Part shown: piece by piece, positions 36,624 to 45,699 of the stretch | How the letters are laid out: every line of letters starts with the position of its first letter | Numbering within the stretch: position 1 is the first letter of the stretch | Assembly: GCA_031374115.1 (NCBI GenBank) | Contig: JANMNO010000057.1 | Coordinates: 3,821-67,820 of the forward strand | Length of the DNA: 64,000 nt | Direction: 5' to 3' | From: JAKFWF01 sp031374115 | GTDB lineage: Bacteria > Pseudomonadota > Alphaproteobacteria > Rhizobiales > Hyphomicrobiaceae | Position numbers and translations under genes: made by a program | Notes under the pieces: generated by a model | Seen by the model: only the letters and a program-made list of their open reading frames with translations | What the model was told of the DNA's origin: nothing | Databases searched by the model: none

Positions 36624-37157
36624 TTAATGAGAACGCACGCGCCGGCTACGACGAACATCTTGCTTCATGTTGGCTGCCCGCACCCGAGATTTGGTTGCGA
36701 CGCGCGCACTGCTGATCGGTCCCATCGTCTCCACTATCTTTTGCAAGGCGCTGACGAATGCCGCTCGTTGACCGGCCGGTAATGTCGCCAAGATCGCGTC
36801 ATTGGTTGCGGCCGCTCCGGTCGAAGCGGATTCGACCGCAGAACGACCCGCAGCAGATAATCGTACTGCATACATGCGCGCATCCTGCTTTGTGCGGCGG
36901 CGAGCCAATAGTCCGCGCTCGACCAGCCGGCGCACGATATCGGCGAGCGTCGAACGATCGATGCCGGTCGCGTCGACCAACGCGGTTTGACTTACGTCTT
37001 CTGCCTTGGCAACGGTCGAGAGCACCGCAAATTGCCGAGGGGTCAAATCCGTCTTGCCGGTGTTCATCGCGAACAGCTCATCCGCACATTGTCCGGCACG
37101 GTGCAAAAGGTGTATCGCAGACATGTCTATCTGATGCCCGTTAGTGGCTTTGGTCAT
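36624..37157 (-). CDS. MarR family transcription regulator
   Basis: 177 aa. A winged-helix core: LTPRQFAVLSTVAKAEDVSQ, ALVDATGIDRSTLADIVRRL (recognition helix), and the wing RRTKQDARMYAVRLSAAG. The C-terminus is unusually basic (RVRAANMKQDVRRSRRVRSH). MarR proteins are dimeric repressors released by small aromatic ligands. The start at 37157 is chosen over the open frame from 37229 since it has AGGA upstream and opens the conserved region. Targets are unknown; the AraC gene diverges 200 bp upstream. Confidence 0.88.
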   Translation of the reverse strand: MTKATNGHQIDMSAIHLLHRAGQCADELFAMNTGKTDLTPRQFAVLSTVAKAEDVSQTALVDATGIDRSTLADIVRRLVERGLLARRRTKQDARMYAVRLSAAGRSAVESASTGAAATNDAILATLPAGQRAAFVSALQKIVETMGPISSARVATKSRVRAANMKQDVRRSRRVRSH

Positions 37158-37360
37158 TCCTGAACGTCCTCGTCGATTGTTTGTTCGTGGGAGCACACCG
37201 GCTCCTTGATAAGATGCATACCGCACCATTGGTTCCTCTGGATACAGAATGCAAGTGGCAAAGACTTGACCCCTTATGCAGGTCGATTAACACTAGAACC
37301 GGTTACATCGAATTTAGGTTTCCGTTTATGTGACGGAAATCCGCGGCGGAGGCGCCTCGA

Positions 37361-38413
37361 TTGCCATTTAACGAACCCACGGTGCGTGCCAGCGTTTTCG
37401 CGGCGCTGCCAACATATCTCAGCACACGCGGAGTCGATGTTTCGCCGCTCTTGGAAGAAGCCGGTCTCGACAATCGAGCGGTCGCCGATAATACGCTGAT
37501 CATTTCGCTGAATTCGGCGGCCGCGCTTTTCGAACGTGCGGCGCAACGCCTGAATGACCCCACATTCGGGTTGTCGTACGCGGCGGCATTTCCGATTGGA
37601 GCGTCTGGATTGCTCGGTCATTTGATAATGTCCGCGCCCACAGTTCGCGATGTCATTATCGTGCTGACGAAATACCTTGAAATCCACACGACGCAATTGC
37701 AACAGACGTTTGAAGAAGACGGCGGAATTGGCCGACTGACGTTTATCTGGCCACCCTCCGCCACCGCACCGCATGTGCAATACACCGCCTTTTCGATGGG
37801 CGTGCTCATACTGCGTCTGCGCTTGGCATTGAGTCCGACTTGGTGCCCCCTCACAACCGGCTTTCAGCATCGCGCACCTTTACCCCAATATCTTCCGGAT
37901 TATCAAAAGTTGTTTGGCAGCCGGTTGAAATTCGATCAACCCTACAATGAGATAGCGATCGACGCTGCATCATTGAGCCGCGCGATGCCCAAGGTGATGC
38001 AGGGGCTGTTTGAAACCATTCGCGAGCTGGGTGAGCAAAAACTTCAGGCCGCAGCAGCCCCCGATGACGTCGCATCCGAATTACATACTCTCCTAGCGAA
38101 GCGCCTTGCTGCCGAAGAGCCGTTCAGCCTCGAAAGCGTTGCCGAGGCATTGCAGCTTCAGGTGCGAGCCCTGCAATGGCGACTCGAGCAGGAGGCGACC
38201 ACCTATGAGAAAGTTCTTCTGCTTACACGGATTATCGCGGCCGAATCATACCTGCGGGATAGTGACCATAACCTGACAAGAATTGCGAGCCTGCTCGGTT
38301 TCTCAGAACTATCCGTCTTAACGCGATGGAGCCAGCATCAGTTCCATATGACACCGAGCGCCTATCGAAAAAAACTCCGCGCACCGAAGGCATTTGAACC
38401 GGAAACCACTTAG
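37361..38413 (+). CDS. AraC family transcription regulator
   Basis: 350 aa. The N-terminal arabinose-binding-like domain of the OruR/ArgR-type subfamily (about 15-205) contains GLSYAAAFPIGASGLLGHLI. The C-terminal helix-turn-helix pair has AAESYLRDSDHNLTRIASLL and LGFSELSVLTRWSQHQFHMT followed by PSAYRKKLR, the AraC signature end. The start is a TTG at 37361 with GGAGG 9 nt upstream. The last 4 bp overlap the convergent DUF599 gene. The effector and targets are unknown. Confidence 0.87.
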   Translation: MPFNEPTVRASVFAALPTYLSTRGVDVSPLLEEAGLDNRAVADNTLIISLNSAAALFERAAQRLNDPTFGLSYAAAFPIGASGLLGHLIMSAPTVRDVIIVLTKYLEIHTTQLQQTFEEDGGIGRLTFIWPPSATAPHVQYTAFSMGVLILRLRLALSPTWCPLTTGFQHRAPLPQYLPDYQKLFGSRLKFDQPYNEIAIDAASLSRAMPKVMQGLFETIRELGEQKLQAAAAPDDVASELHTLLAKRLAAEEPFSLESVAEALQLQVRALQWRLEQEATTYEKVLLLTRIIAAESYLRDSDHNLTRIASLLGFSELSVLTRWSQHQFHMTPSAYRKKLRAPKAFEPETT

Positions 38414-39105
38414 TGGCCTCGAATAATAATGCGCGAGCGCGAAAAAAAGTCTCGGCGGATCAGGATAATCAGTACCCAGGTCGTGGCGACGATGAATGCC
38501 CAAGGATGGAAAAACCAAGCCATCGCGGCGATCGCATAATAAAACGAGCGCAAGCCGCCGTTGGCATGTTCAGCCGCAATGCCGATTAGTTTCGCCGTGC
38601 GCCCGGCGTGCGCATCGCAGTTGATCTCATTGCCTTCCTGGAAAATTGGCGTCGCGCCGATCATGATGCCGGTATAGTGCGAAAGGCGAAACGCCCAGGC
38701 GAACTTAAAAAACGCAAAAATGAAAATTGCCATTAATAAGAGAACTTTGAGCTCCCAACTTTCCGGTGTGGACTTGGCAACGTAAGGAAGTCGCTCCAGG
38801 AAACCCTGTACCTTTTCTCCCGAGCCCATGATTGCCGCTAGACCACCAATCGCGATTGCGCTGGTCGAAGCAAAGAACGCGTTGCCTTGGCTCAAACCCT
38901 GCAGCAGCACGCCGTCGAGCACGCGGTTCTCGCGGCGCGCCATAACACGCATCCACTCGACCCGCTGCAGTTGCACGGCCCCCACAATGCTGCGCCGCTC
39001 CAGCGGCCCCCATTCCGCGATCACCCGATAGCCGACAATCGACAAGACGAACCAACCGAATGCAATCGCCTCCGCGCTTGTATTTATCCCCAGATCCGGC
39101 GTCAT
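38410..39105 (-). CDS. DUF599 family membrane protein
   Basis: 231 aa with about four membrane helices (AIAFGWFVLSIVGYRVI; AIAIGGLAAIM; VLLLMAIFIFAFFKFAWAF; AMAWFFHPWAFIVATTWVLI). The family markers are EWMRVMARRENRVLDGVLLQ, GNAFFASTSAI and FRLSHYTGIMIGATP. DUF599 proteins occur widely in proteobacteria; no function is established. ATG 39105 follows GGAGG, so the longer frame from 39243 is not used. Confidence 0.85.
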   Translation of the reverse strand: MTPDLGINTSAEAIAFGWFVLSIVGYRVIAEWGPLERRSIVGAVQLQRVEWMRVMARRENRVLDGVLLQGLSQGNAFFASTSAIAIGGLAAIMGSGEKVQGFLERLPYVAKSTPESWELKVLLLMAIFIFAFFKFAWAFRLSHYTGIMIGATPIFQEGNEINCDAHAGRTAKLIGIAAEHANGGLRSFYYAIAAMAWFFHPWAFIVATTWVLIILIRRDFFSRSRIIIRGH

Positions 39106-39272
39106 CGCACCTCCATTCGGCTCACCCTCGGAATCAACGAGTATCGAAGCGTTCTGCCCGGGCCAAGGATGCGCAAGACTGATACCAGCGATCGAGTGCG
39201 ATAATACAACACTCCGTGGACACGCGCGTTCATGCGCTTGCACGGCCGCGCCTGAGGCCGCAAGTGTAGGAC

Positions 39273-39740
39273 ATGAAAAGTGGCCTCACTGCAATGCCGA
39301 GGAGAATTTGGCTAAGCCTGGCAACCAGCGCTTGGCTATCGTGCGTTGCGGTACCAGTTCATGCGCAAAAGTGTGAGCGCGCGGACTTCGAGGCGGCAGT
39401 GAGCACTGCGTCGATGACGTTGCGCGAGATGACCAATCGCAACACTCCGGATTTTCAGGATAAACTTCGATCCCTCAAAGAAAAGCGGGGTTGGAGCACC
39501 GAGGAATTCGTGAAGGCGGCGGCACCTCTAGTGGCCGACGAACGCATCACTGAATTCGATCAAAAATCGGCAGAGTATTTGATGAAGATCAATAACCTCG
39601 GCGGCGAAGGCGCGAGCACATCGGTGCCTGACTGTCGATTGCTCGATTCGCTGCGCAACAGCATGGCGGAGCTCGTCGATACGCAAACAAAAAAATGGGC
39701 ATATATGTTCGGTAAGCTCGAAGCCGAAATGGCCAAGTAA
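39273..39740 (+). CDS. Secreted protein of unknown function
   Basis: 155 aa with a Sec signal peptide ending near VPVHAQ (residue 31). The mature protein is about 124 aa, helical and charged, with two cysteines (KCERADF, PDCRLLD) that could form a disulfide in the periplasm. An alternative ATG at 39294 would still include the signal peptide. The family is not recognised. The next gene downstream is a secreted polysaccharide deacetylase. Confidence 0.65.
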   Translation: MKSGLTAMPRRIWLSLATSAWLSCVAVPVHAQKCERADFEAAVSTASMTLREMTNRNTPDFQDKLRSLKEKRGWSTEEFVKAAAPLVADERITEFDQKSAEYLMKINNLGGEGASTSVPDCRLLDSLRNSMAELVDTQTKKWAYMFGKLEAEMAK

Positions 39741-39874
39741 GCTTTGGCGCTCCAAGTGCCTAGTACGAATACGCCATCAATACTCACGTTTCGGCATCGG
39801 ACTTGCTTCTGGTCCAAGTAGACCCGACAGTGCGCGCCTGTGTAGCGTTGATTCGGATCGTCGGGAGACTTCGG

Positions 39875-41035
39875 ATGCGCGCCCGTGGGAACGCAATTCT
39901 AATCGCTGTCACAACGGCCACGTTTACGTGTCTCGGACCGTTGTCGGGGGCCTTGGCCGCCTGCAATCCCGAACGCGGCATCGGGCTTTCCCGCGTCGCT
40001 AACATCGATACGTCGCACGGCCCCCTGTTCGGCGAGCACACAGGCTATCAGCGCTCATCGAGCTTTCTCGGGCAGAAAGAGGTCGTGCTGACCTTCGATG
40101 ATGGGCCGATGCCGTGGATCACGAAATCCATTTTGGACACCCTCGACAATCATTGCACCAAGGCGACCTTCTTCTCGGTCGGACGCATGGCAATCGCCTA
40201 TCCGGCGACGACGCGCGAAATCCTCGCGCGCGGCCACACCCTTGGTACGCACACCTGGTCACATCCCCTCAACTTGAAGCGGCTGAAGCCCGAAAGCGCG
40301 ATTGACGAAATGGAGCGCGGTTTCGCAGCCGTCGCTCTTGCGGCCGGCCAGCCGATCGCACCGTTTTTCCGGTTTCCTGGCCTGAACGACAACGCGGCGA
40401 TGCTGACCCATCTGCAGGGCCGCAAGGTTGCAACCTTCACCGTCGATGTCATTTCGAACGATAGTTACATTCACGATTCTGCGCGCCTGATCGAATATAC
40501 GCTCGCGCAGGTCGAAGCGCGCAAGGGCGGCATCGTGCTGTTCCATGACATTAAGGCTGCCACTGCCCGCGCACTGCCGGTGATCCTCGGTGAGTTGAAG
40601 GCGCGCGGTTACAAAGTTGTCCACATGCGCTCGACGGCGGGATTCGAGCCGGCCGCCGGATACGACACCCAACTGTTGCCGATCCTGGCCAAGGCCGAAC
40701 CTGCGACGAAGGGTCAACTGATCCCGTTCTACGCTGCCGCCATCCGCCCGGATGCCGCCATCACAGCCGACACTCCGGAGGTGACGGTCACCCCTGAGGC
40801 GAACAACTATGTTGCGCGCGGGAACGAGGGGTCCGCTAAAAAAGTAAGTGCGAAACGGCCTCTGGCACGGACGGCGTCTAACGCAACTCCGGTTGGCGGC
40901 GCGAGCGTATCGACCACCAGGTGGAGACGGCCGGCACCGCAGCGCCCTGTTGATTCGGGATGGTCTTTATCGCTGTCGAGCGGTTGGCTGACGACCGTCG
41001 CACCGCCGCGCTCGCGACGAAGCGCAATCGACTGA
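39875..41035 (+). CDS. Secreted polysaccharide deacetylase (NodB domain)
   Basis: 386 aa with a signal peptide (GNAILIAVTTATFTCLGPLS ... ALAAC). The NodB homology domain has the metal Asp in VLTFDDGPMPW, the His pair in HTLGTHTWSHPLNL, RFPG in FFRFPGLNDN, and GGIVLFHDIKAATARALPVI. It likely removes acetyl groups from a cell-surface N-acetylated glycan. A C-terminal tail of about 100 residues rich in Ala, Pro, Arg and Ser is not part of the domain. ATG 39875 has GGGAG upstream; the open frame starts at 39803. Confidence 0.88.
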   Translation: MRARGNAILIAVTTATFTCLGPLSGALAACNPERGIGLSRVANIDTSHGPLFGEHTGYQRSSSFLGQKEVVLTFDDGPMPWITKSILDTLDNHCTKATFFSVGRMAIAYPATTREILARGHTLGTHTWSHPLNLKRLKPESAIDEMERGFAAVALAAGQPIAPFFRFPGLNDNAAMLTHLQGRKVATFTVDVISNDSYIHDSARLIEYTLAQVEARKGGIVLFHDIKAATARALPVILGELKARGYKVVHMRSTAGFEPAAGYDTQLLPILAKAEPATKGQLIPFYAAAIRPDAAITADTPEVTVTPEANNYVARGNEGSAKKVSAKRPLARTASNATPVGGASVSTTRWRRPAPQRPVDSGWSLSLSSGWLTTVAPPRSRRSAID

Positions 41036-41365
41036 TCGTGTGCAATCCACTCGGGATCAATCGATCGCAGCGAGCGGCTTTGAGACGGTCTTCGCCGGGA
41101 TGTCGGCCTCAACGATCGAACCGCTCGGCTTCAGCGATGACCTCTCGCGTCGATCCGAAGCGGTTCTTGACCAAGGCTGTTCAGGTGATGGATTTGGAGC
41201 TTGGTGCGGTAGCCGCATTACCTAAGTCGCCGACGCAAGGCCGGCAAATCGGGGAAATTTCGGAAAATAGCCGCCGCACTCTGTCCCAACGGGACAAACG
41301 GACAAAATAATCGAAGGCCTAGAAATGGCTTCTCTTGTTGTGAAATTGTCCCATAAACAAAGGCT
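41036..41365. other. Intergenic region, 330 bp
   Basis: No supported gene. The part nearest the tRNA gene contains, on the minus strand, GAAGCC-ATTTCTA-GGCCTTC followed by GATTATTTT (about 41311-41335), a weak candidate terminator for the tRNA transcript. Confidence 0.35.
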
Positions 41366-41450
41366 TGGTGCGGCCAAGAAGACTCGAACTTCCACGGGTT
41401 GCCCCGCTACCACCTCAAGGTAGTGCGTCTACCAATTCCGCCATGGCCGC
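41366..41450 (-). tRNA. tRNA-Leu(GAG)
   Basis: An 85-nt sequence with a class II variable arm. The 5' end GCGGCCATGGCGGAATTGG pairs its acceptor stem with the 3' GGCCGC, and CCA is encoded. The anticodon stem CTACC/GGTAG closes the loop TTGAGGT, so the anticodon is GAG. The T loop reads TTCGAGT. Confidence 0.95.
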
Positions 41451-41599
41451 AGCGATGGGACCTCATCGGTCCCTTAGTAATCAGACGGCAACGCGAGCGC
41501 CTTGCCGTCCCGAGGTGCGGTCGAGTAACAGACCGCATTGGCGAACGCAAGACCGAACCAGCGCCGAAGATGAGGTTGATCACACGCCATGGCATCCGC

Positions 41600-42310
41600 A
41601 TGACATCGCCCAGCCCATTAGCTTCACCATCACGGGTCGTGGATTGGGCGATCAGCGATGCGCCGGTGCCTTATGAGACGGCGCTTGCCATCATGGAGCA
41701 TCGCATCGAGCAGATCGCCTCTGGTGCCGAGCCCGAGCTGATTTGGCTGCTCGAGCATCCGCCGATCTACACAGCAGGAACCAGCGCCCGCTCAGTAGAT
41801 CTTCTGCAGCCGGACCGGTTCCCGGTTTATGAGACCGGACGCGGCGGGCAGTACACCTACCACGGCCCCGGCCAGCGGATCGCCTACGTTATGCTCGATC
41901 TGCGAGCGCGTGGGCGCGACGTGCGGGGACTGATCACGCTGCTGGAAGACTGGGTCATTTCGACGTTGCTGACCTTCAATATCAAAGGGGAAGTACGCCA
42001 CGACCGGGTCGGCATCTGGGTGGCGCGACCGCAACGGGGTCCTGGCGCCGAGGATAAGATCGCTGCAATCGGTTTGCGGCTTCGGCGTTGGATAAGTTTT
42101 CACGGTCTGAGCTTGAACGTCGATCCCGATCTCGAACATTTCAGCGGCATCGTACCTTGTGGGGTGAGCGATCACGGCGTGACGAGCTTGACCGACCTCG
42201 GATTGGTACTGTCGATGCCGGATGTCGATATGGCTCTGGCAGCAGCGTTCGAGCGCGTCGTTAGCCCCGTGCGACAGGTTCCATCGCCGGCAGTCAATAC
42301 CGTGAAGTAG
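41600..42310 (+). CDS. lipB: Octanoyl-[ACP]:protein N-octanoyltransferase LipB
   Basis: 236 aa from ATG 41600. The LipB core is complete: EPELIWLLEHPPIYTAGTSA, GRGGQYTYHGPGQRIAYVML, GIWVARPQRGPG, KIAAIGLRLRRWISFHGLSL and GIVPCGVSDHGVTSL with the catalytic cysteine. It moves octanoate from acyl carrier protein to lipoyl domains. Neither ATG 41600 nor ATG 41570 has a strong ribosome site; the frame extends back across the tRNA gene, which excludes the earliest starts. Confidence 0.93.
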   Translation: MTSPSPLASPSRVVDWAISDAPVPYETALAIMEHRIEQIASGAEPELIWLLEHPPIYTAGTSARSVDLLQPDRFPVYETGRGGQYTYHGPGQRIAYVMLDLRARGRDVRGLITLLEDWVISTLLTFNIKGEVRHDRVGIWVARPQRGPGAEDKIAAIGLRLRRWISFHGLSLNVDPDLEHFSGIVPCGVSDHGVTSLTDLGLVLSMPDVDMALAAAFERVVSPVRQVPSPAVNTVK

Positions 42311-42354
42311 CCGCGGTCAGCGGAACGATCGAGCGACCTGCTTCCCTCCCACCG

Positions 42355-42747
42355 CTATGACTTCGGTGGGACGGCGGGCGCCGGAGCACCTGGAGCCGGA
42401 GTCGGCATGTTTTCCGCCGGGGCATCCGGGCCATCATAGTATAGATAACCGTCCTCGATCGATACCACCTCGGTACCCTCGAGCTCATACTCGTCATTTT
42501 CGCTATCGTTCAGGCGGACGACGCATCCTTTCATGCAGATGTTTTCGACGACTGCAGTCGCCTTCAATGTATGATCGGTTTTAGCCTCGCCTTCGATGAC
42601 GGTGACCTTGTGATCCTTGTCGTCGCGGTTGGTAATGGAGATTGCGTTAACCGAGGTGCTTGTCACGGCGAGCGTGGCAGCGGTTGAGAGGAAGAAGGCG
42701 AAGGCGCCAACAAGTGAAGAAGAGAGGTGTTTACACTCGAACTTCAT
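42355..42747 (-). CDS. Secreted acidic protein of unknown function
   Basis: 130 aa with a signal peptide (SSLVGAFAFFLSTAATLAVT ... VNA). The mature part is acidic and beta-rich (SITNRDDKDHKVTVIEGEAK), has two cysteines in ENICMKGCVV, and ends in a Pro/Ala-rich tail. No family is recognised. The cysteines three residues apart and the periplasmic location suggest a disulfide or metal role, which is speculation. It shares its strand and region with the H1-like micro-gene. Confidence 0.65.
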   Translation of the reverse strand: MKFECKHLSSSLVGAFAFFLSTAATLAVTSTSVNAISITNRDDKDHKVTVIEGEAKTDHTLKATAVVENICMKGCVVRLNDSENDEYELEGTEVVSIEDGYLYYDGPDAPAENMPTPAPGAPAPAVPPKS

Positions 42748-42782
42748 ACTAGCCGGTCCTTCGCCTGATGCCTTGCGGCAGC

Positions 42783-42869
42783 TTACTTCTTCTTCTTCGC
42801 CGCGGCCTTCTTGGCAGGGGCCTTGGCAGCTGGCTTCTTGGCAGCGGTCTTCTTTGCAGGAGCCTTCAT
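42783..42869 (-). CDS. 28-aa Lys/Ala/Pro micro-protein resembling a histone H1 tail
   Basis: ATG at 42869 to TAA at 42783 encodes 28 residues: M, then only Lys, Ala, Pro and one Thr, with repeats such as APAKK, TAAKKPAAK and a KKKK end. AAGGA lies 8 nt before the ATG. The composition matches the C-terminal domains of bacterial H1-like proteins and AlgP, which bind DNA or RNA non-specifically. No globular domain is attached. It lies 35 bp before the secreted acidic protein gene and is read in the same direction. Confidence 0.6.
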   Translation of the reverse strand: MKAPAKKTAAKKPAAKAPAKKAAAKKKK

Positions 42870-43002
42870 GTCAGTCGTCCTTCTCTCTCGTTTATGATGC
42901 CTCGTCGTAGTGCGAGGCTCTTCGCCCGATATCAGCGACTCGGGCTACTTGTCACAATCAAGAGATTCACATGTGCGGGCAAACGGATTTTTTCGGTGAC
43001 CC

Positions 43003-43021
43003 CTATCGAAGTTTTCGATAG
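43003..43021. promoter_or_regulatory. Palindrome between LysR and the H1-like gene
   Basis: CTATCGAA (43003-43010) and TTCGATAG (43014-43021) form a perfect 8-bp inverted repeat around GTT. It lies 114 bp before the LysR start and 134 bp before the divergent micro-gene. LysR operators are often imperfect palindromes in this position; the regulator using it is not known. Confidence 0.4.
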
Positions 43022-43134
43022 ACGATCTCATGCCCTAGTTATGGACGAAACTCGGGCTGTGCACAAGTTGGGCGAGCACCCACGTGCGGTAGATAGCTTG
43101 GTCCCAATGCGAAGAGTATCGGGTTGGCTGCGTC

Positions 43135-43983
43135 ATGGACATCATTCTTGCTCGCACTTTCTTGATGGTTGCAGACACCGGCAGCTTCATCGATGCTGCC
43201 CGAAAGATGAATGTCACTCAGTCAACGGTGAGCGCCCGCATCAAGGGTCTGGAGGATTCGCTCGGCCGACCGCTGTTCGACCGCTCGAACAACGGGGCGA
43301 CACTGACGGGGGCCGGCAACCAGTTCCAAAAACATGCGCTTGCAATGGTCCGCGTTTGGCAGCGCGCGCAGCTCGAGGTGGGCTTATCGGCGCAACATCG
43401 CGACCACTTGGCGGTCGGCGCTGGATGGAGCTTGTGGGAGGGCTTCCTGCTGAAGTGGGTCTCCTGGCTGCGGCTGAACATCCCCGACATCGCCGTGTCG
43501 GCCAGTGCCGCTTCCGCCAACGACCTGACCCAGCGTCTCGTCGAGGGCACGCTGGATCTGGCTGTGATGTACCGGCCGAGCCAGCCACCCGGCCTGATGA
43601 TCGAGCACCTCTTCGACGAGCAGATCGTCCAGGTATCGAGCCAGCCGACGGGCGCCCGACGCGGCAATGACGAATACGTGTTCGTCGACTGGGGTCCCGA
43701 TTTCCAGCTCGACCACGCAGCAGCCTACCCCGAACTGGTGCAGACCGGATTGAACCTCGACATCGGCTCGCTCGGTGTCGACTTCCTGTTAACCAACGTG
43801 GCGTCGGGATACTTTCCGCTTCGTCTCGTAAAGACGCACATCGCGCGCGGCCGTTTGCGGCTCAACAAGCGGGCACGCAAATTCGTCTACCCGGTTTTCA
43901 TGGTCTACCCTGAAGACCGCGACGAGGCGGCCTACGAGCCAATCCTTGAAGGGCTACGCAAAGCCGTATCGAGCCTGCGTTGA
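43135..43983 (+). CDS. LysR family transcription regulator
   Basis: 282 aa. The N-terminal winged helix is canonical: FLMVADTGSFIDAARKMNVT, QSTVSARIKGLEDSLGRPLF and RSNNGATLTGAG. The C-terminal effector domain starts near residue 90 (HLAVGAGWSLWEGFLLKWVS). The divergent gene on the left is the H1-like micro-gene and a gamma-glutamyltransferase gene follows on the other strand, so the target is not evident. Confidence 0.9.
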   Translation: MDIILARTFLMVADTGSFIDAARKMNVTQSTVSARIKGLEDSLGRPLFDRSNNGATLTGAGNQFQKHALAMVRVWQRAQLEVGLSAQHRDHLAVGAGWSLWEGFLLKWVSWLRLNIPDIAVSASAASANDLTQRLVEGTLDLAVMYRPSQPPGLMIEHLFDEQIVQVSSQPTGARRGNDEYVFVDWGPDFQLDHAAAYPELVQTGLNLDIGSLGVDFLLTNVASGYFPLRLVKTHIARGRLRLNKRARKFVYPVFMVYPEDRDEAAYEPILEGLRKAVSSLR

Positions 43984-43999
43984 CCCCACTTGACGGTGC

Positions 44000-45586
44000 T
44001 CAGTACCCGAGCGCGACGCCATCCTTGCGCGCATCCGAGGCACCGATGAGAGTGCCGTTGACGCGATCGAAGGCGACCATCTGGCCGCCACCCCAAGGGT
44101 CTGCCCGAACCGCGATTTTGTGACCCATCAGCGCCAACCGCTCAGCCGTGGCGGCTGGTACAGACGCCTCGATCTGAACGTCCTCACCCTCGAAGAACAT
44201 GCGTGGGCAATCGATGGCCTCCTGCGGATCAAGACCGTAATCCAGCAGGTTCGTCATTATGTACACGTGCCCGATCGGCTGGAAGGCGGCGCCCATCACG
44301 CCAAATGCTGCAAACGGCTTGTCGTCTCGCATGGCCATAGCCGGCACCAGCGTGTGCATCGGCCGCTTGCCCGGCGCGATGCAATTGGGGTGCTTGGGAT
44401 CGAGCACAAAACCCTGGCCGCGATTGTGGAACACCACACCTGTCTTCTTGGTGGCGAGCCCCGCACCGAAGCCAGCGTAAACCGAGTTGATGAACGATAC
44501 GACCATGCCGTTCTGGTCGGCGATCGAGTAGCAAACCGTGTCCGAGCCGGCAGGCTTCGGCACGGGTCCGAGGTCGGGAGTGCAGCGGCTGCGATCGATG
44601 CGCTTGACCAGGTTCTCGATCGTCGCGTCGGCAAGCATGAATTCGACCGGCACCTTGGCCATCGCAGGGTCGGCGACATATGCATCGCGCATGGCATAGG
44701 CTAAACGAGCAGCCTCCAACATCACGTGATAACGCTCGGGCGCCGTCGGGCTGTCCGATAGCCGCCCCATTTTTTCGAGCATCTTCAGCATGATCAGCGC
44801 AACAATGCCGTGGTTGTTCGGTGGCAGCTCGTGCAGATCGACCCCGTGATAGCCGACCTTGATCGTATCGACGTAGGCACTCTTCTGCGCTTCGAAGTCG
44901 GCCACCGTGTGCAACCCGCCAAGCGCCTTGAGTTCGGCCGCCATGTCGGCGGCGATCTCGCCGGTATAGAAGCCGTTGCGACCGTGGCGCGCGATGGCCT
45001 TGAGCGTCCTAGCGAGCGCCGGTACTTTAAATATCTCACCCACTCTTGGTGCGCGACCGTCCTTCAGCAGATGCATAGCGGCAGCTTCGTTAGCCTTGAG
45101 CTTGGCAACTGACCCTGCCCAGTCATGTGCGATGCGGGGTGCGACGACAAAGCCTTTTTCGGCAAGCTCGATCGCAGGGGTTAGCAGCTGATCGAAGCTC
45201 ATCGTGCCGTGGTCTTCGAGCAACCGCGCCCAGCCGTCGATCGCACCCGGTATAGTTACTGAATGCGGGCTTTGCGTTTCGATCTCTTTGATGCCCTTGC
45301 TGGCATACCATTCCGGCGTCGCAGCCATGGGCGCCATGCCCGATGCGTTGAGCGCAATCAGCTTTTGTCCCGGCTTCGAAACGATCGCGAAACAGTCGCC
45401 GCCGATACCTGTCATTGCCGGTTCCAACACGGCCAGCACCGCCGATGTCGCGATCGCAGCATCAACCGCGTTGCCACCCTTCTTCAAAATTTCGATCGCC
45501 GTCAGGCTCGACAATGGATGAGAAGTCGCGACCATTGCGTGCTGGGCATGCACGGACGATCTGCCCGGGAAGTGAAAGGAGCGCAT
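44000..45586 (-). CDS. ggt: Gamma-glutamyltransferase family protein
   Basis: 528 aa. The large chain has GGNAVDAAIATSAVLAVLEP and MTGIGGDCFAI. The small chain would begin at the threonine in GSDTVCYSIADQNG, the autocleavage and catalytic residue, followed by FINSVYAGFGAGLA and the GAAFQPIGHVYIMTNLLDYG region. There is no clear signal peptide, so a cytoplasmic location is likely, as for many alphaproteobacterial homologues. It hydrolyses or transfers gamma-glutamyl groups; a cephalosporin-acylase-like role cannot be excluded. Confidence 0.88.
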   Translation of the reverse strand: MRSFHFPGRSSVHAQHAMVATSHPLSSLTAIEILKKGGNAVDAAIATSAVLAVLEPAMTGIGGDCFAIVSKPGQKLIALNASGMAPMAATPEWYASKGIKEIETQSPHSVTIPGAIDGWARLLEDHGTMSFDQLLTPAIELAEKGFVVAPRIAHDWAGSVAKLKANEAAAMHLLKDGRAPRVGEIFKVPALARTLKAIARHGRNGFYTGEIAADMAAELKALGGLHTVADFEAQKSAYVDTIKVGYHGVDLHELPPNNHGIVALIMLKMLEKMGRLSDSPTAPERYHVMLEAARLAYAMRDAYVADPAMAKVPVEFMLADATIENLVKRIDRSRCTPDLGPVPKPAGSDTVCYSIADQNGMVVSFINSVYAGFGAGLATKKTGVVFHNRGQGFVLDPKHPNCIAPGKRPMHTLVPAMAMRDDKPFAAFGVMGAAFQPIGHVYIMTNLLDYGLDPQEAIDCPRMFFEGEDVQIEASVPAATAERLALMGHKIAVRADPWGGGQMVAFDRVNGTLIGASDARKDGVALGY

Positions 45587-45699
45587 CTGCGTGGTTTCCG
45601 ATTGGCTGGGATTGAAAATGACGTCGTGTCGTAGACAACGTCATGGTGGCCGCGACGCTGTCAAGGCTTCGCCAAGCTCACGAGCCTTGCCTGAGATCG

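Noticed and set aside
41399..41599. N-terminal extension of lipB
   Set aside because: The extension would be read through the reverse complement of tRNA-Leu; LipB similarity begins after 41600.
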